Assembly (NCBI GenBank): GCA_942493045.1
Contig: OW818665.1
Coordinates: 1,240,001-1,304,000, forward strand
DNA from: Teretinema sp942493045
GTDB lineage: Bacteria; Spirochaetota; Spirochaetia; Treponematales; Treponemataceae
Length of the DNA: 64,000 nucleotides
Direction: 5' to 3'
Shown: positions 7,898 to 15,712 of the stretch, piece by piece
Layout of the letters: every line of letters begins with the position of its first letter
Position numbering within the stretch: the first letter of the stretch is position 1
Position numbers and translations under genes: made by a program
The notes under the pieces: generated by a model
Told to the model about the DNA's origin: nothing
Seen by the model: the letters and a program-made list of their open reading frames with translations, nothing else
Database searches by the model: none

Positions 7898-7926
7898 TTG
7901 ACCAATTTTTATGATACATCTACAAT
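7898..7926 (+). promoter_or_regulatory. Promoter of the aldolase gene
   Basis: TTGACC (7898-7903), a 17-bp spacer and TACAAT (7921-7926) precede AAGGAG (7948-7953) and ATG 7960. Confidence 0.8.
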
Positions 7927-7959
7927 ACACTTACTTTTTTTATCGATAAGGAGCACTTG

Positions 7960-8952
7960 ATGACAAGCTATAAAGACCTCGGTCTGGTCAACACCAAAGA
8001 GATGTTTGCCAAGGCTGTAAAGGGCGGCTACGCTATCCCCGCTTACAATTTTAACAATATGGAACAGATGCAGGCGATTATCATGGCATGCGTCGAAACC
8101 AAATCCCCGGTCATCCTTCAGGTTTCTTCCGGCGCCCGCAAGTACGCCAATTCCAACCTGCTGCGCAATATGGCCCGCGGCGCCGTGGAATACGCCCATG
8201 AACTCGGCTGCGACATCCCGATAGTACTGCACCTCGATCACGGCGACAGCCTCGAACTGTGCATCGACTGCATTGAAAACGGCTTTTCTTCCGTTATGAT
8301 CGACGGTTCCCACCTCTCTTACGACGAAAACGTCGCGCTGACCAAAAAGGTCTGCGAATATGCTCACAAGCACGGCGTAACCGTAGAAGGCGAACTGGGA
8401 GTTCTGGCCGGCGTCGAAGACGATGTCTCCTCTGAACATTCTCACTACACTATGCCCGAAGAAGTCGAAGACTTCGTCAAAAAGACCGGTGTAGACTCAC
8501 TGGCTATTTCTATCGGCACCAGCCACGGCCGCACCAAGTTCACCCCCGCGCAGTGCACCCGCAATGCTGACGGTGTTCTAATTCCCCCGCCCCTGCGCTT
8601 TGACATTCTCGAAGAAATCGAAAAACGCATTCCCGGCTTCCCGATCGTTTTGCACGGATCCTCTTCCGTACCGGTTGAATACGTCAAGGAAATTGAGCAA
8701 TACGGCGGTCACCTGCCCAACTCCGTCGGTATCCCCGAGGAACAGCTGCGCAAGGCTGCCAAGAGCGCCGTTTGCAAGATCAATATTGACTCTGACGGAC
8801 GCCTGGCCATGACCGCTGCCATCCGCAAGGTTTTTGCCACCAAACCCGAAGAATTCGATCCCCGCAAGTACCTTGGCCCGGCCCGTGACGAGCTTAAGAA
8901 GCTGTACATGCACAAAAACATCAACGTACTCGGTAGCGCCAACAAGGTCTAA
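7960..8952 (+). CDS. fba: Class II fructose-bisphosphate aldolase
   Basis: This zinc-dependent aldolase splits fructose 1,6-bisphosphate into DHAP and glyceraldehyde 3-phosphate. Class II motifs are visible in order: AYNFNNMEQMQAI near 30, VLHLDHGDSLE (zinc-ligand His and catalytic Asp) near 90, MIDGSHLSYDEN, VEGELGVLAGVEDD, and the phosphate-binding GTSHG and LHGSSS loops. At 330 residues it fits the long class II type. ATG 7960, six bases after AAGGAG, is preferred over the adjacent TTG 7957. It is a single-gene unit with its own promoter and terminator, divergent from the flaA pair. Confidence 0.95.
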   Translation: MTSYKDLGLVNTKEMFAKAVKGGYAIPAYNFNNMEQMQAIIMACVETKSPVILQVSSGARKYANSNLLRNMARGAVEYAHELGCDIPIVLHLDHGDSLELCIDCIENGFSSVMIDGSHLSYDENVALTKKVCEYAHKHGVTVEGELGVLAGVEDDVSSEHSHYTMPEEVEDFVKKTGVDSLAISIGTSHGRTKFTPAQCTRNADGVLIPPPLRFDILEEIEKRIPGFPIVLHGSSSVPVEYVKEIEQYGGHLPNSVGIPEEQLRKAAKSAVCKINIDSDGRLAMTAAIRKVFATKPEEFDPRKYLGPARDELKKLYMHKNINVLGSANKV

Positions 8953-8974
8953 TTAACCTTCAAGCTCTTAAAAT

Positions 8975-9032
8975 GGCTTTCTGCCCCCAGTATACCGATA
9001 AGGTTCAAAGGGAGCGGAAAGCCTTTTTTTTT
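8975..9032 (+). terminator. Terminator of the aldolase gene
   Basis: GGCTTTCtGC (8975-8984) pairs with GCgGAAAGCC (9014-9023), followed by nine T. The loop between the arms is about 29 bases, which is longer than usual. Confidence 0.75.
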
Positions 9033-9101
9033 AGGTTAAATTACAATCGTGAGGGGTAGTTCGGAAAAGCATTCGGGACACGGCGGCATCACCGAGCCAT
9101 G

Positions 9102-9154
9102 CCTGGCGGTACTTGCGCAGCCCGGCGGTACCTGCGCAGCCCGGCGGTAGTTAC
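9102..9154. repeat. Short GC-rich tandem repeat, unit 19 bp
   Basis: Two full 19-bp units (9102-9120 and 9121-9139, sharing GGCGGTA and TGCGCAG) and a partial third (9140-9154) lie directly after the stop of the minus-strand membrane protein gene. A degenerate CGGTACTTAC follows. The rest of 9033-9101 holds nothing I can identify. Confidence 0.6.
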
Positions 9155-9156
9155 AT

Positions 9157-9825
9157 CTAACGGTACTTACGTAATCTCAGGGCAATGGAGGGTAGTATAA
9201 CTCCCAGAGCCAGAGCATCCACCAGCAGTCGGGGAAAACACAGATACCACAGCGCCGAGGCGGAAGCCAGTACTATCAGAGCCATAAAAACCGGAATAAG
9301 GGTGATCAGTAAATCCTGGAGGTCAAGGCTGCGGGTGTTACGCAGCGCATACCTTCCAATACAAAATTCAGCCAAAAACAGAACGGCAAGCATGCCTAAC
9401 GGAAGGAAGAAACGAGGCCAGCTGTCCGGCAGATCAATCGTCTTATAAATTAGAAACGGCACATACAGGCTCAATATCCCGAAAAAACGCGGAATTGAAT
9501 AAACCACGCGCACCAGCGGCGGAGAGTGCAGGAAAAAAATCAGGGCAGCGTAAGCGAGGGTAAGCGGCAACAAATATTCACCGAACAAGGTAAACAGCAT
9601 CCTGGCAATTAATGAATCCGATTCAGGGGAAAACAGCATACTGGCGGCGGCATGAACTAAAATAGCCACCAGCGCGGCAACCAGCCCCGCGGCGTATGAA
9701 AGATACAGAGAAAAGCGATCTTCCCGCTCAAAACTGAATATATAATAGATAAATGCCGCCGGAAACAGACAGGAAACTAAAAACAACATGGAAATTATGT
9801 TAACATAACGATCAGACGATGACAA
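9157..9825 (-). CDS. Polytopic membrane protein of unknown function
   Basis: About 222 residues, nearly all hydrophobic, with six or seven predicted membrane helices and a basic end (LRLRKYR). No family signature is recognised. The open frame starts at TTG 9825. An in-frame ATG at 9789 would give a 210-residue protein starting at the first helix. Neither has a clear ribosome site, so the start is uncertain. The gene is divergent from infC and appears to stand alone. Confidence 0.6.
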   Translation of the reverse strand: MSSSDRYVNIISMLFLVSCLFPAAFIYYIFSFEREDRFSLYLSYAAGLVAALVAILVHAAASMLFSPESDSLIARMLFTLFGEYLLPLTLAYAALIFFLHSPPLVRVVYSIPRFFGILSLYVPFLIYKTIDLPDSWPRFFLPLGMLAVLFLAEFCIGRYALRNTRSLDLQDLLITLIPVFMALIVLASASALWYLCFPRLLVDALALGVILPSIALRLRKYR

Positions 9826-9865
9826 GTGTGAACCGTAGCCTGCCCTGCGCTGATATTTCCACTCC

Positions 9866-9895
9866 TTGACAGGAATCTTTAATATTTGGTATAGT
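9866..9895 (+). promoter_or_regulatory. Promoter of the infC operon
   Basis: TTGACA (9866-9871), 18 bp, then TATAGT (9890-9895). The leader to the infC start is about 60 bases and AT-rich. Confidence 0.75.
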
Positions 9896-9960
9896 TTTCA
9901 AGTAACTTTGCATACAAGTGTGCGGATTTTTAAATAAATTCCACATACTAAGGGGGATAG

Positions 9961-10482
9961 TTGGCGGACGATAAAAGCTTACGGATTAATGAACAAATCC
10001 GTGTACGAGAGGTCAGACTGATAGACGACCAGGGCGAGCAGAAGGGTATAGTCCCTACCCTGGAAGCTCTGAAAATGGCTCGTGATGTAGGTCTTGATCT
10101 GGTCGAAGTTGCTCCGCAGGCAAACCCGCCCGCTTGCAAGATTCTTGATTACGGCAAATATCGTTTCGAGATGGAGAAGAGGCTCCGAGACTCCAAAAAG
10201 AAACAGAAACTGCAGGTACTCAAGGAAATCCGCATGCAGCCCAAGATCGACGATCATGATCTCGATTTCAAGTCAAAGCATGTGAAAGAATTTCTTGCCG
10301 AAGGCAATAAAGTCAAGGTGACAATCCGGTTCCGTGGGCGCGAATTAGCCCATACTGAGCTCGGCCTTGTTGTCCTTAACCAGGTAACTCAAAGGCTTGG
10401 CGAAGAGTTTGTGATGGAAAAAGCCCCTTCTATGGAAGGAAGGTTTATGTCTATGACACTCGCACCCAAAGCAAAAAAATGA
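9961..10482 (+). CDS. infC: Translation initiation factor IF-3
   Basis: IF-3 binds the 30S subunit, discriminates start codons and prevents premature subunit joining. The 173-residue product has the N-terminal domain (RINEQIRVREVRLIDDQGEQKGIVPTLEAL), the lysine-rich linker helix, and the C-terminal domain (VKVTIRFRGREL, PKAKK end). The only suitable start is TTG 9961, preceded by an AAGGGGG ribosome site. A non-ATG start fits the known autoregulation of infC through start-codon discrimination. It leads infC-rpmI-rplT, the normal bacterial order. Confidence 0.97.
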   Translation: MADDKSLRINEQIRVREVRLIDDQGEQKGIVPTLEALKMARDVGLDLVEVAPQANPPACKILDYGKYRFEMEKRLRDSKKKQKLQVLKEIRMQPKIDDHDLDFKSKHVKEFLAEGNKVKVTIRFRGRELAHTELGLVVLNQVTQRLGEEFVMEKAPSMEGRFMSMTLAPKAKK

Positions 10483-10496
10483 CGAGGTAGAATACT

Positions 10497-10697
10497 ATGC
10501 CCAAGATGAAAAGCAAAAGATGCGCAGCGAAGCGCTTTTCCTTTACTGCTACAGGAAAGGTTAAGTACAAGAAAATGAATCTCCGCCATATTCTGACCAA
10601 GAAATCGGCCAAACGCAAGAGAAATCTGCGCCACTCCGGTATTGTTTCAGACGCAGATTCGGCCAAGATCCGCAAGCAGCTCCTTCCCTACGGTTAA
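10497..10697 (+). CDS. rpmI: Ribosomal protein bL35
   Basis: A 66-residue basic protein of the large subunit with the typical start MPKMKSKRCAAKRFSFTATGK and the motif LTKKSAKRKRNLR. It lies 14 bp after infC with a GAGG site upstream. Length is normal for bL35. Confidence 0.97.
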   Translation: MPKMKSKRCAAKRFSFTATGKVKYKKMNLRHILTKKSAKRKRNLRHSGIVSDADSAKIRKQLLPYG

Positions 10698-10743
10698 CTA
10701 ACAGGAAGGACGACAATTCCGGTTTATTCCGGGAAGTTTTTTT
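10681..10743 (+). promoter_or_regulatory. Two consecutive hairpins between rpmI and rplT
   Basis: TCCTTCC (10681-10687) can pair with GGAAGGA (10704-10710) across the rpmI stop. TTCCGG (10717-10722) can pair with CCGGGAA (10729-10735), which is followed by seven T. The second looks like a weak terminator or attenuator. The position would suit L20 feedback control, which is known for this operon in other bacteria; that link is inference. Confidence 0.4.
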
Positions 10744-10763
10744 AATTTTTCAGGAGATGCAAA

Positions 10764-11123
10764 ATGCCAAGAGCAATCGATGGTAGCAAACGTAAAGATC
10801 ACCGCAAGAAAATCCTCAAGCTCGCCAAGGGCTTTACCGGACGCCGCGGTACCAATTTCAAGGCAGCTAAAGACGCTGTCGTAAAAGCGCTGGTTCACGG
10901 ATTCGTGTCCCGCCGCGACCGCAAGGGTGATATGCGTACCCTGTGGATTACCCGTATCAATGCCGCAGTTCGTGCCGAGGGTCTGTCCTATTCTCGTTTT
11001 ATGGAAGGCATGACCAAAGCCGGTATCATCATCAACCGGAAAGCACTTTCAAACATGGCTATCGAAGATCCTTCAGCCTTCAAGGCAGTTGTAGCCGCTT
11101 CCAAAACCGCGCTGGGAGTCTAA
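10764..11123 (+). CDS. rplT: Ribosomal protein bL20
   Basis: A 119-residue basic protein that binds 23S rRNA early in 50S assembly. Recognisable parts are the RKDHRKKILKLAKGFTGRRGTNFKAAKDAV stretch and LWITRINAAVRAEGLSYSRFM near residue 60. AGGAG lies upstream of ATG 10764. The next gene starts 3 bp after its stop, so the transcript continues into the zap genes. Confidence 0.97.
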   Translation: MPRAIDGSKRKDHRKKILKLAKGFTGRRGTNFKAAKDAVVKALVHGFVSRRDRKGDMRTLWITRINAAVRAEGLSYSRFMEGMTKAGIIINRKALSNMAIEDPSAFKAVVAASKTALGV

Positions 11124-11126
11124 GGA

Positions 11127-11525
11127 ATGCTCAACCTCGATCAGGTCCGTCTTCTTGAAAACAGGGTAGAACATGCCGTAACCCGGATTCAAAGCCTTAC
11201 CGCTGAGAATTCACGGTTGCACAGCGACATTTCTACCCTGAAAAATCGTATTCAGGAGCTTGAAAGCCTCGTGAATACCTTCAGGAATGATCAGGGTCGG
11301 ATCGAGGAAGGCATTCTGAACGCCCTCGAGCGCCTCAGCGCCTTTGAGGACGCAATTTTTACCGCTCCGGAAACCGCCCCGCCTGAATCCGTTTCCGCTA
11401 CCCCGGTAATAGATGAAGCCGAAAAAATTGAGGCTGAGTGGGACAGCACCGAGACTGAAACCGAAACAGATTCTCAGAATCCGGAACTGAATCAAGACCC
11501 GGACGGACAGATCGGAATCTTCTAG
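11127..11525 (+). CDS. ZapB-like coiled-coil protein
   Basis: A 132-residue acidic protein. Residues 3-75 form a continuous heptad coiled coil (LLENRVEHAVTRIQSLTAENSRL...LKNRIQELESLV). The rest is a disordered acidic tail rich in Glu, Thr and Ser. ZapB stabilises the Z ring by bridging ZapA, and the zapA gene follows 15 bp downstream, which supports the call. The sequence itself is low in information, so the name is by analogy. Confidence 0.65.
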   Translation: MLNLDQVRLLENRVEHAVTRIQSLTAENSRLHSDISTLKNRIQELESLVNTFRNDQGRIEEGILNALERLSAFEDAIFTAPETAPPESVSATPVIDEAEKIEAEWDSTETETETDSQNPELNQDPDGQIGIF

Positions 11526-11540
11526 CAAAGGACTCACCCA

Positions 11541-11843
11541 ATGGCAAAAGGTTCATTGCAGATTGACCTGCTTGGAGCATCGTTCGCGATCCAGGCTGAT
11601 GAAAAGCCGGAATACCTGGCCGCTTTATACGAATATTATAAAAAAACGATTGCCCAAATCGAAAAATCATCCAGTGTGAGAGAACCCGTTAAAACAGCCA
11701 TCATCGCCGGAATCCTGATTGCCGATGAGTTCTTCAAAGAAAAGCTGAAGAATCCCTCCCAAACCACCCTGAAAGATTTATCCGAAGCCGAGCAGATTGC
11801 CCTTAAGATGATTTCTAGAATTGATCAGGTTATCAAGGAATGA
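11541..11843 (+). CDS. zapA: ZapA, FtsZ-ring associated protein
   Basis: A 100-residue protein with the ZapA plan: an N-terminal beta domain (LQIDLLGASFAIQADEKPEYLAALYEYYKKTI) and a C-terminal helix (TAIIAGILIADEFFKEKL...ISRIDQVI). ZapA bundles FtsZ filaments. Its ATG follows the ZapB-like gene by 15 bp, and its stop overlaps yaiI by 4 bp. Placing Z-ring factors behind ribosomal protein genes may couple division to translation. Confidence 0.85.
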   Translation: MAKGSLQIDLLGASFAIQADEKPEYLAALYEYYKKTIAQIEKSSSVREPVKTAIIAGILIADEFFKEKLKNPSQTTLKDLSEAEQIALKMISRIDQVIKE

Positions 11844-12331
11844 CTATTTGGATTGATGCGGACTCCTGCCCGCGTCAAGTGCGTGAAATGATATTCAGAG
11901 CCGCGCTTCGGCTGCGGCTACCCCTCGCCCTGGTCGCCAACCGCCCGATACCCTTCCCCAAAAACGATCTTTTTTCCATGATTCTCTCTGACAGTTCACC
12001 GGACGCGGCTGATGATTATATTGTCGAACACGCCGAAACCAATGATCTGATAATTACCAGGGATATCCCCCTGGCCAAGCGTCTGGTGGATAATAAAATG
12101 CGGGTAATAAATGATCGCGGGACAGTCTACACGGAGACCAACATTAATGACCGGCTGGGTTTACGAAACCTGATGCTGGATCTGCATAACAGCGGCATTT
12201 ATCCGGCGAAAACCAGTCAGTTCGGCAAAAAAGAACTGCAGGAATTCGCCAACGCCCTGGACCGTGAACTGCAAAAAATGATTAAGCTTCGGTCTCTTCG
12301 TGATCCGGAAACCGGTCGCGTATTGCCCTGA
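11840..12331 (+). CDS. YaiI/YqxD family protein (UPF0178, DUF188)
   Basis: A 163-residue cytoplasmic protein with the family start MTIWIDADSCPRQVREMI and the motifs VANRPIPFP, DAADDYIVEHAETNDLIITRDIPLA and GTVYTETNIND. These acidic clusters resemble PIN-type nucleases; the function is not established. It overlaps zapA by 4 bp. Its last 50 bp overlap the 3' end of the convergent HD-GYP gene in coding sequence. Confidence 0.9.
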   Translation: MTIWIDADSCPRQVREMIFRAALRLRLPLALVANRPIPFPKNDLFSMILSDSSPDAADDYIVEHAETNDLIITRDIPLAKRLVDNKMRVINDRGTVYTETNINDRLGLRNLMLDLHNSGIYPAKTSQFGKKELQEFANALDRELQKMIKLRSLRDPETGRVLP

Positions 12332-13538
12332 TCGCCGGCAGCACATCGAAAAAGGCATCGACCAGCTCTGGATCGAACTTAGTGCCCTTCAAACTGCGGA
12401 TCTCTTCCAGCACCTTATCTTCAGTCCATGGTTCTTTGTACACCCGTCGGCAGGACAGAGCGTCATAGACGTCGGCCAGGGCCACTATTCGTCCACCGAT
12501 CGGAATTTCATCACCCTGAAGTCCGCGGGCCTTCCCGGTTATGGGATCCATCTCGATCGGAACACCCGTTTCTACAACGATATGGCCCGGATATCCGGAA
12601 CCGTCCCAATTCTCATGATGCCGCAGAGCCACATCGCGGGCTATGGAATCGATAGAAGACTCAATTTCACTGAACAAAATCGCGCCCAGCCAGGTATGAC
12701 CCTGCATAATCAGATATTCTTCGGCCGTAAAGCGGGCCGGTTTTTTTAATATCAAATCCGAAATTGCCACTTTCCCGACATCATGCAACATGGCCGCGAT
12801 TTTCAAGGTATCCCGAAAGCGATTGCTTTCCTGTTCGCTCACATTGTGCAGATAAGCCCAGCGGTCATACAGTTCCACGGCGTAACTGGAGACACGGTTT
12901 ACATGGGGACCGGTTTCTTTGGGATCGCGCAATTCAGACATTCGTATCATGCGCAGAACCATCGAACGTGTCAGATGGGCATGTTCAAGGGCAACAGTAG
13001 CGTTTGAGGCAAAATGGCTGAGATACAGCTCATCATCCTTGGAAAATGGCACAACCTTACCATTCCCGTCAGTGGCGTTGATCACTTGAATGACACCGAG
13101 AATGTTACCGGAGGAGGTACGCAGCGGTATGGTCATATTAGAAATGGTCCGGTACCCGGAAACAGCATCGCTCTGCCGGCCGAATTTATACGGCTTTTCT
13201 TCAGGAATATCGTAAACATCGGGAACATTGACAATTTCATTGGTATAAGCGCAGTACCCGGCAATCGTCTGAGTATTGATAGGGAAGGTGAAAAAATTAT
13301 AGGGCATTTTTTTACCAGGACCTAAGGACTTCTGGATAGTGTCATTCTGGGCATAGTGAATGGCCAAACGGTCGCCGTCCTTGACATAAATAGAACCGGC
13401 GTCAGCCCGCACTACCCTCCGGGCCTCTACCAGGATCTGTTCGAGAAGCACGTCCACATCCTGAATCTTGTGCAGGAGAGTTTCTGTCTGAATAATGCCG
13501 GCAAGGATTTCCTCTCTGGATTGTGTCATATCTGGCAT
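12282..13538 (-). CDS. GAF-HD-GYP protein, probable cyclic di-GMP phosphodiesterase
   Basis: A 418-residue soluble protein. A GAF sensor spans about 25-185 (VVRADAGSIYVKDGDRLAIHYAQND, GVIQVINATDG). The HD-GYP domain spans about 200-400 with the expected residues: HVNRVSSYAVEL, MLHDVGKVAISD, HTWLGAILF, ALRHHENWDGSGYPG and ALADVYDALSCRRVYKEPW. HD-GYP enzymes hydrolyse cyclic di-GMP. AGGAG lies eight bases before ATG 13538. A PilZ gene, the usual cyclic di-GMP effector, is divergently transcribed 90 bp away. Confidence 0.9.
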   Translation of the reverse strand: MPDMTQSREEILAGIIQTETLLHKIQDVDVLLEQILVEARRVVRADAGSIYVKDGDRLAIHYAQNDTIQKSLGPGKKMPYNFFTFPINTQTIAGYCAYTNEIVNVPDVYDIPEEKPYKFGRQSDAVSGYRTISNMTIPLRTSSGNILGVIQVINATDGNGKVVPFSKDDELYLSHFASNATVALEHAHLTRSMVLRMIRMSELRDPKETGPHVNRVSSYAVELYDRWAYLHNVSEQESNRFRDTLKIAAMLHDVGKVAISDLILKKPARFTAEEYLIMQGHTWLGAILFSEIESSIDSIARDVALRHHENWDGSGYPGHIVVETGVPIEMDPITGKARGLQGDEIPIGGRIVALADVYDALSCRRVYKEPWTEDKVLEEIRSLKGTKFDPELVDAFFDVLPAIRAIRDRFPDHEETEA

Positions 13539-13613
13539 TCTGTAAACTCCTGTAAACCGCTATAAAACAAAGTTTACATCATTTTTTTTTGTGCGTCCAG
13601 TTTAGTTGTATGA

Positions 13614-13619
13614 TATAAT
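13614..13619 (+). promoter_or_regulatory. -10 element just upstream of the PilZ gene
   Basis: TATAAT lies nine bases before ATG 13629. There is no Shine-Dalgarno sequence in the gap (TGTGCCACC), so the transcript would be leaderless or nearly so. No good -35 is seen. Confidence 0.5.
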
Positions 13620-13628
13620 TGTGCCACC

Positions 13629-14894
13629 ATGGTCCAGCACGTAACGCAAATTGAGAAAGATTTTCTGCTTAAATCGGCTTATGACAGTCAACATCCGCTG
13701 CGCTTTCACGGGCTCTCGACAGCCGGAACCGGTGTGGTTACCGGAATAGACCGTAATGCCCTGTCAATTACTTTAGTGACGACTACCGGGGGGAGCCATT
13801 TCGCGCTCTGCGAACATATTACCGGCTATTTTGATATGCACGGCACTACCTATGCCTTTGACACCACCATCCGGTCGGTTGTGCAAAACCAGCTGATTAT
13901 CGATAATCCGGCCCGGTTACTGAAGAGCTTGCAGCGCAAGTTTGTGCGGGTACGCAAACCGGTGGATGTGCATGTGCTGCTGCATCTTGCCAATGAAGAT
14001 ATTCAGCTGGATTACCCGGTATGTAATGAATACGCCAGCGTAGAACAGCACGACGGACGCGAACTGCCCTTCCTCGGCAAAACCCTTCAGGAAACAATCA
14101 CCAAGTTTAAGGAACAGATCCGCGAAAAGGTTTCTTCGGAGACAATCGTCATGTTCAGAACCCGCGGACCAACCAGTTATGAAGAAACCCTGGTCAGTAA
14201 AACCGGTAAAATTCTGTTTATCCCCTCGACTACCGCCAGCCTGCCGAAATCCGACCCATACCCGGAAGGCCGGCTGATAACCGAGAAGATTGAGGAAGGC
14301 TTTGAAGACCCCGACTATTTTCTCACCGGGTCCAAGTTTGAAAAACTGCTAAAAGAAAAAAAAGCCAAGGCCATCACCTCGGAAATTTGGTGTCCGATTG
14401 TGTATTTTCAATATGTCGTAGGTTATGTCTATATTGCTAATTCCGGCCAGCATGCCCTATCCTTTGATATTGGAATGGTGGATTATTTATGGGAATTTAC
14501 CCGAATCCTGGCCTGGCAGTTGAAGAACACCGGCTATTTTGATACCAGCGGTGAAATCAAGGAACCGCCCAAACACCGGGCCGAAATTCTGGATATGAGT
14601 CCGGGCGGTATGCTGATAAACCTGCCGCGCAATGAAATCCGCATGCCTGTCAAAGAAGGATCGGTTTTTTCTGTCCAAATCTCCCTCGGCCAAAAAGTAG
14701 TAGCCTGCGTGGCGAAAGTTACCCGGCGTTTCGAGAACGAGAACTCAATTTCATACGGCACAACATTTCTGAATCTTTCACCGGAAGAAATGATCAATAT
14801 TTATGAATTCTTATACCGCAAGCAGTTTAACAGTGAAGATCCGCTGGTATATGAACAGAAGGTCAAAAAAGCCATTCCCGTACCCCCGGCTTAA
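13629..14894 (+). CDS. PilZ-domain protein with spirochaete-type N-terminal region
   Basis: A 421-residue soluble protein. The C-terminal part (about 305-400) is PilZ-like: KHRAEILDMSPGGMLINLP near 318, then VACVAKVTRRFENENSISYGTTFLNLSPEE. The N-terminal 100 residues resemble the beta-barrel partner domain of YcgR-type proteins, with RKFVRVRKPVDVHV as a possible RxxxR-like ligand segment. The middle may be GAF-like. This resembles the DUF1577 group reported in spirochaetes, from memory. Likely a cyclic di-GMP effector facing the HD-GYP gene. Its stop shares bases with that of the convergent methyltransferase gene. Confidence 0.75.
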   Translation: MVQHVTQIEKDFLLKSAYDSQHPLRFHGLSTAGTGVVTGIDRNALSITLVTTTGGSHFALCEHITGYFDMHGTTYAFDTTIRSVVQNQLIIDNPARLLKSLQRKFVRVRKPVDVHVLLHLANEDIQLDYPVCNEYASVEQHDGRELPFLGKTLQETITKFKEQIREKVSSETIVMFRTRGPTSYEETLVSKTGKILFIPSTTASLPKSDPYPEGRLITEKIEEGFEDPDYFLTGSKFEKLLKEKKAKAITSEIWCPIVYFQYVVGYVYIANSGQHALSFDIGMVDYLWEFTRILAWQLKNTGYFDTSGEIKEPPKHRAEILDMSPGGMLINLPRNEIRMPVKEGSVFSVQISLGQKVVACVAKVTRRFENENSISYGTTFLNLSPEEMINIYEFLYRKQFNSEDPLVYEQKVKKAIPVPPA

Positions 14895-15712
14895 GACTGG
14901 GGAACGGAGGCGGATTTGGTGATCAGCGCGTAGTAAAGCGGACCGCAAGAATCGGATGTATCCGGAAGAACATGAAAGCCAAAACGGGTTCGCTCCGGAT
15001 GAGCACAATATAACTGGTCTGCCGGCAGAGGGTGCGTGTTACAAATCTGGGCACTCGGGTATTTCTTGATCAACCGCTCCACCACCTCATCATTTTCCTC
15101 AGGCGAAAGCGCGCAGGTCGCGTATACCAGAAATCCTCCGGTTTTTAATACTAGAAAGGCGCCGGAGAGCAGGGACCACTGTCGGAGAGCCAGATTCCGG
15201 ATTCTGGCGGGCGTCCATTTGGAAAGCAGGTTCGGATCGGAAAGCACATGACGTTCCGAAGAACAGGGCGCATCCAGCAAAATACGTTCAAAAGCTTCTT
15301 TTTCATACCGGGACCAGCGGGCAGCGTCATGAGAAGATACACTGACCCGCTCACGCACACTGCTTTCGAGATGCTCTTCGAGCACCCGGATCAGCCGGTT
15401 GCGGCGCTCACCGGACAGCTCATTGGATTGCAAAGTTGCGCTCCCGTCCAGTCGGCTGGCCAAAACCAGCGATTTTCCACCCGGGGCAGCGCACATATCC
15501 AGAATCCGACCTTCCGTACAAGTCGGAAGGCAAAGTGCGGCGTCGATACTGCCGCCGTCTAGAAAATAAGGTTTAACAAGTGAGTCGCTGTACGCAATTG
15601 CGGTGTTCGGCTCCAGCAGTGCCTGCTTCAGGCTATCCCAGCGGCCCGGGAACAGCGCAGCGTAATAGTTTTCAAAAGCCTCAGAGCCACTGAGCGGTTT
15701 ATTTTTGGACAT
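14891..15712 (-). CDS. RsmB/NSUN-family m5C RNA methyltransferase
   Basis: A SAM-dependent cytosine-C5 RNA methyltransferase of about 273 residues. The SAM site DMCAAPGGKSLVLA, motif IV DAPCSSERHVL and motif VI LVYATCALSPEENDEVV are visible; both catalytic cysteines (PC and TC) are present. I chose ATG 15712 (MSKNKPLSG), which overlaps the upstream pseudouridine synthase stop by 14 bp. The longer open frame to 15913 overlaps that gene out of frame. No N-terminal NusB-like domain is present, so it is shorter than E. coli RsmB and the target could be rRNA or tRNA. Confidence 0.88.
   Translation of the reverse strand: MSKNKPLSGSEAFENYYAALFPGRWDSLKQALLEPNTAIAYSDSLVKPYFLDGGSIDAALCLPTCTEGRILDMCAAPGGKSLVLASRLDGSATLQSNELSGERRNRLIRVLEEHLESSVRERVSVSSHDAARWSRYEKEAFERILLDAPCSSERHVLSDPNLLSKWTPARIRNLALRQWSLLSGAFLVLKTGGFLVYATCALSPEENDEVVERLIKKYPSAQICNTHPLPADQLYCAHPERTRFGFHVLPDTSDSCGPLYYALITKSASVPQS

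Noticed and set aside
13621..13640. Sigma-54-like TGGCAC on the minus strand
   Set aside because: No GC at the -12 position at the right distance.
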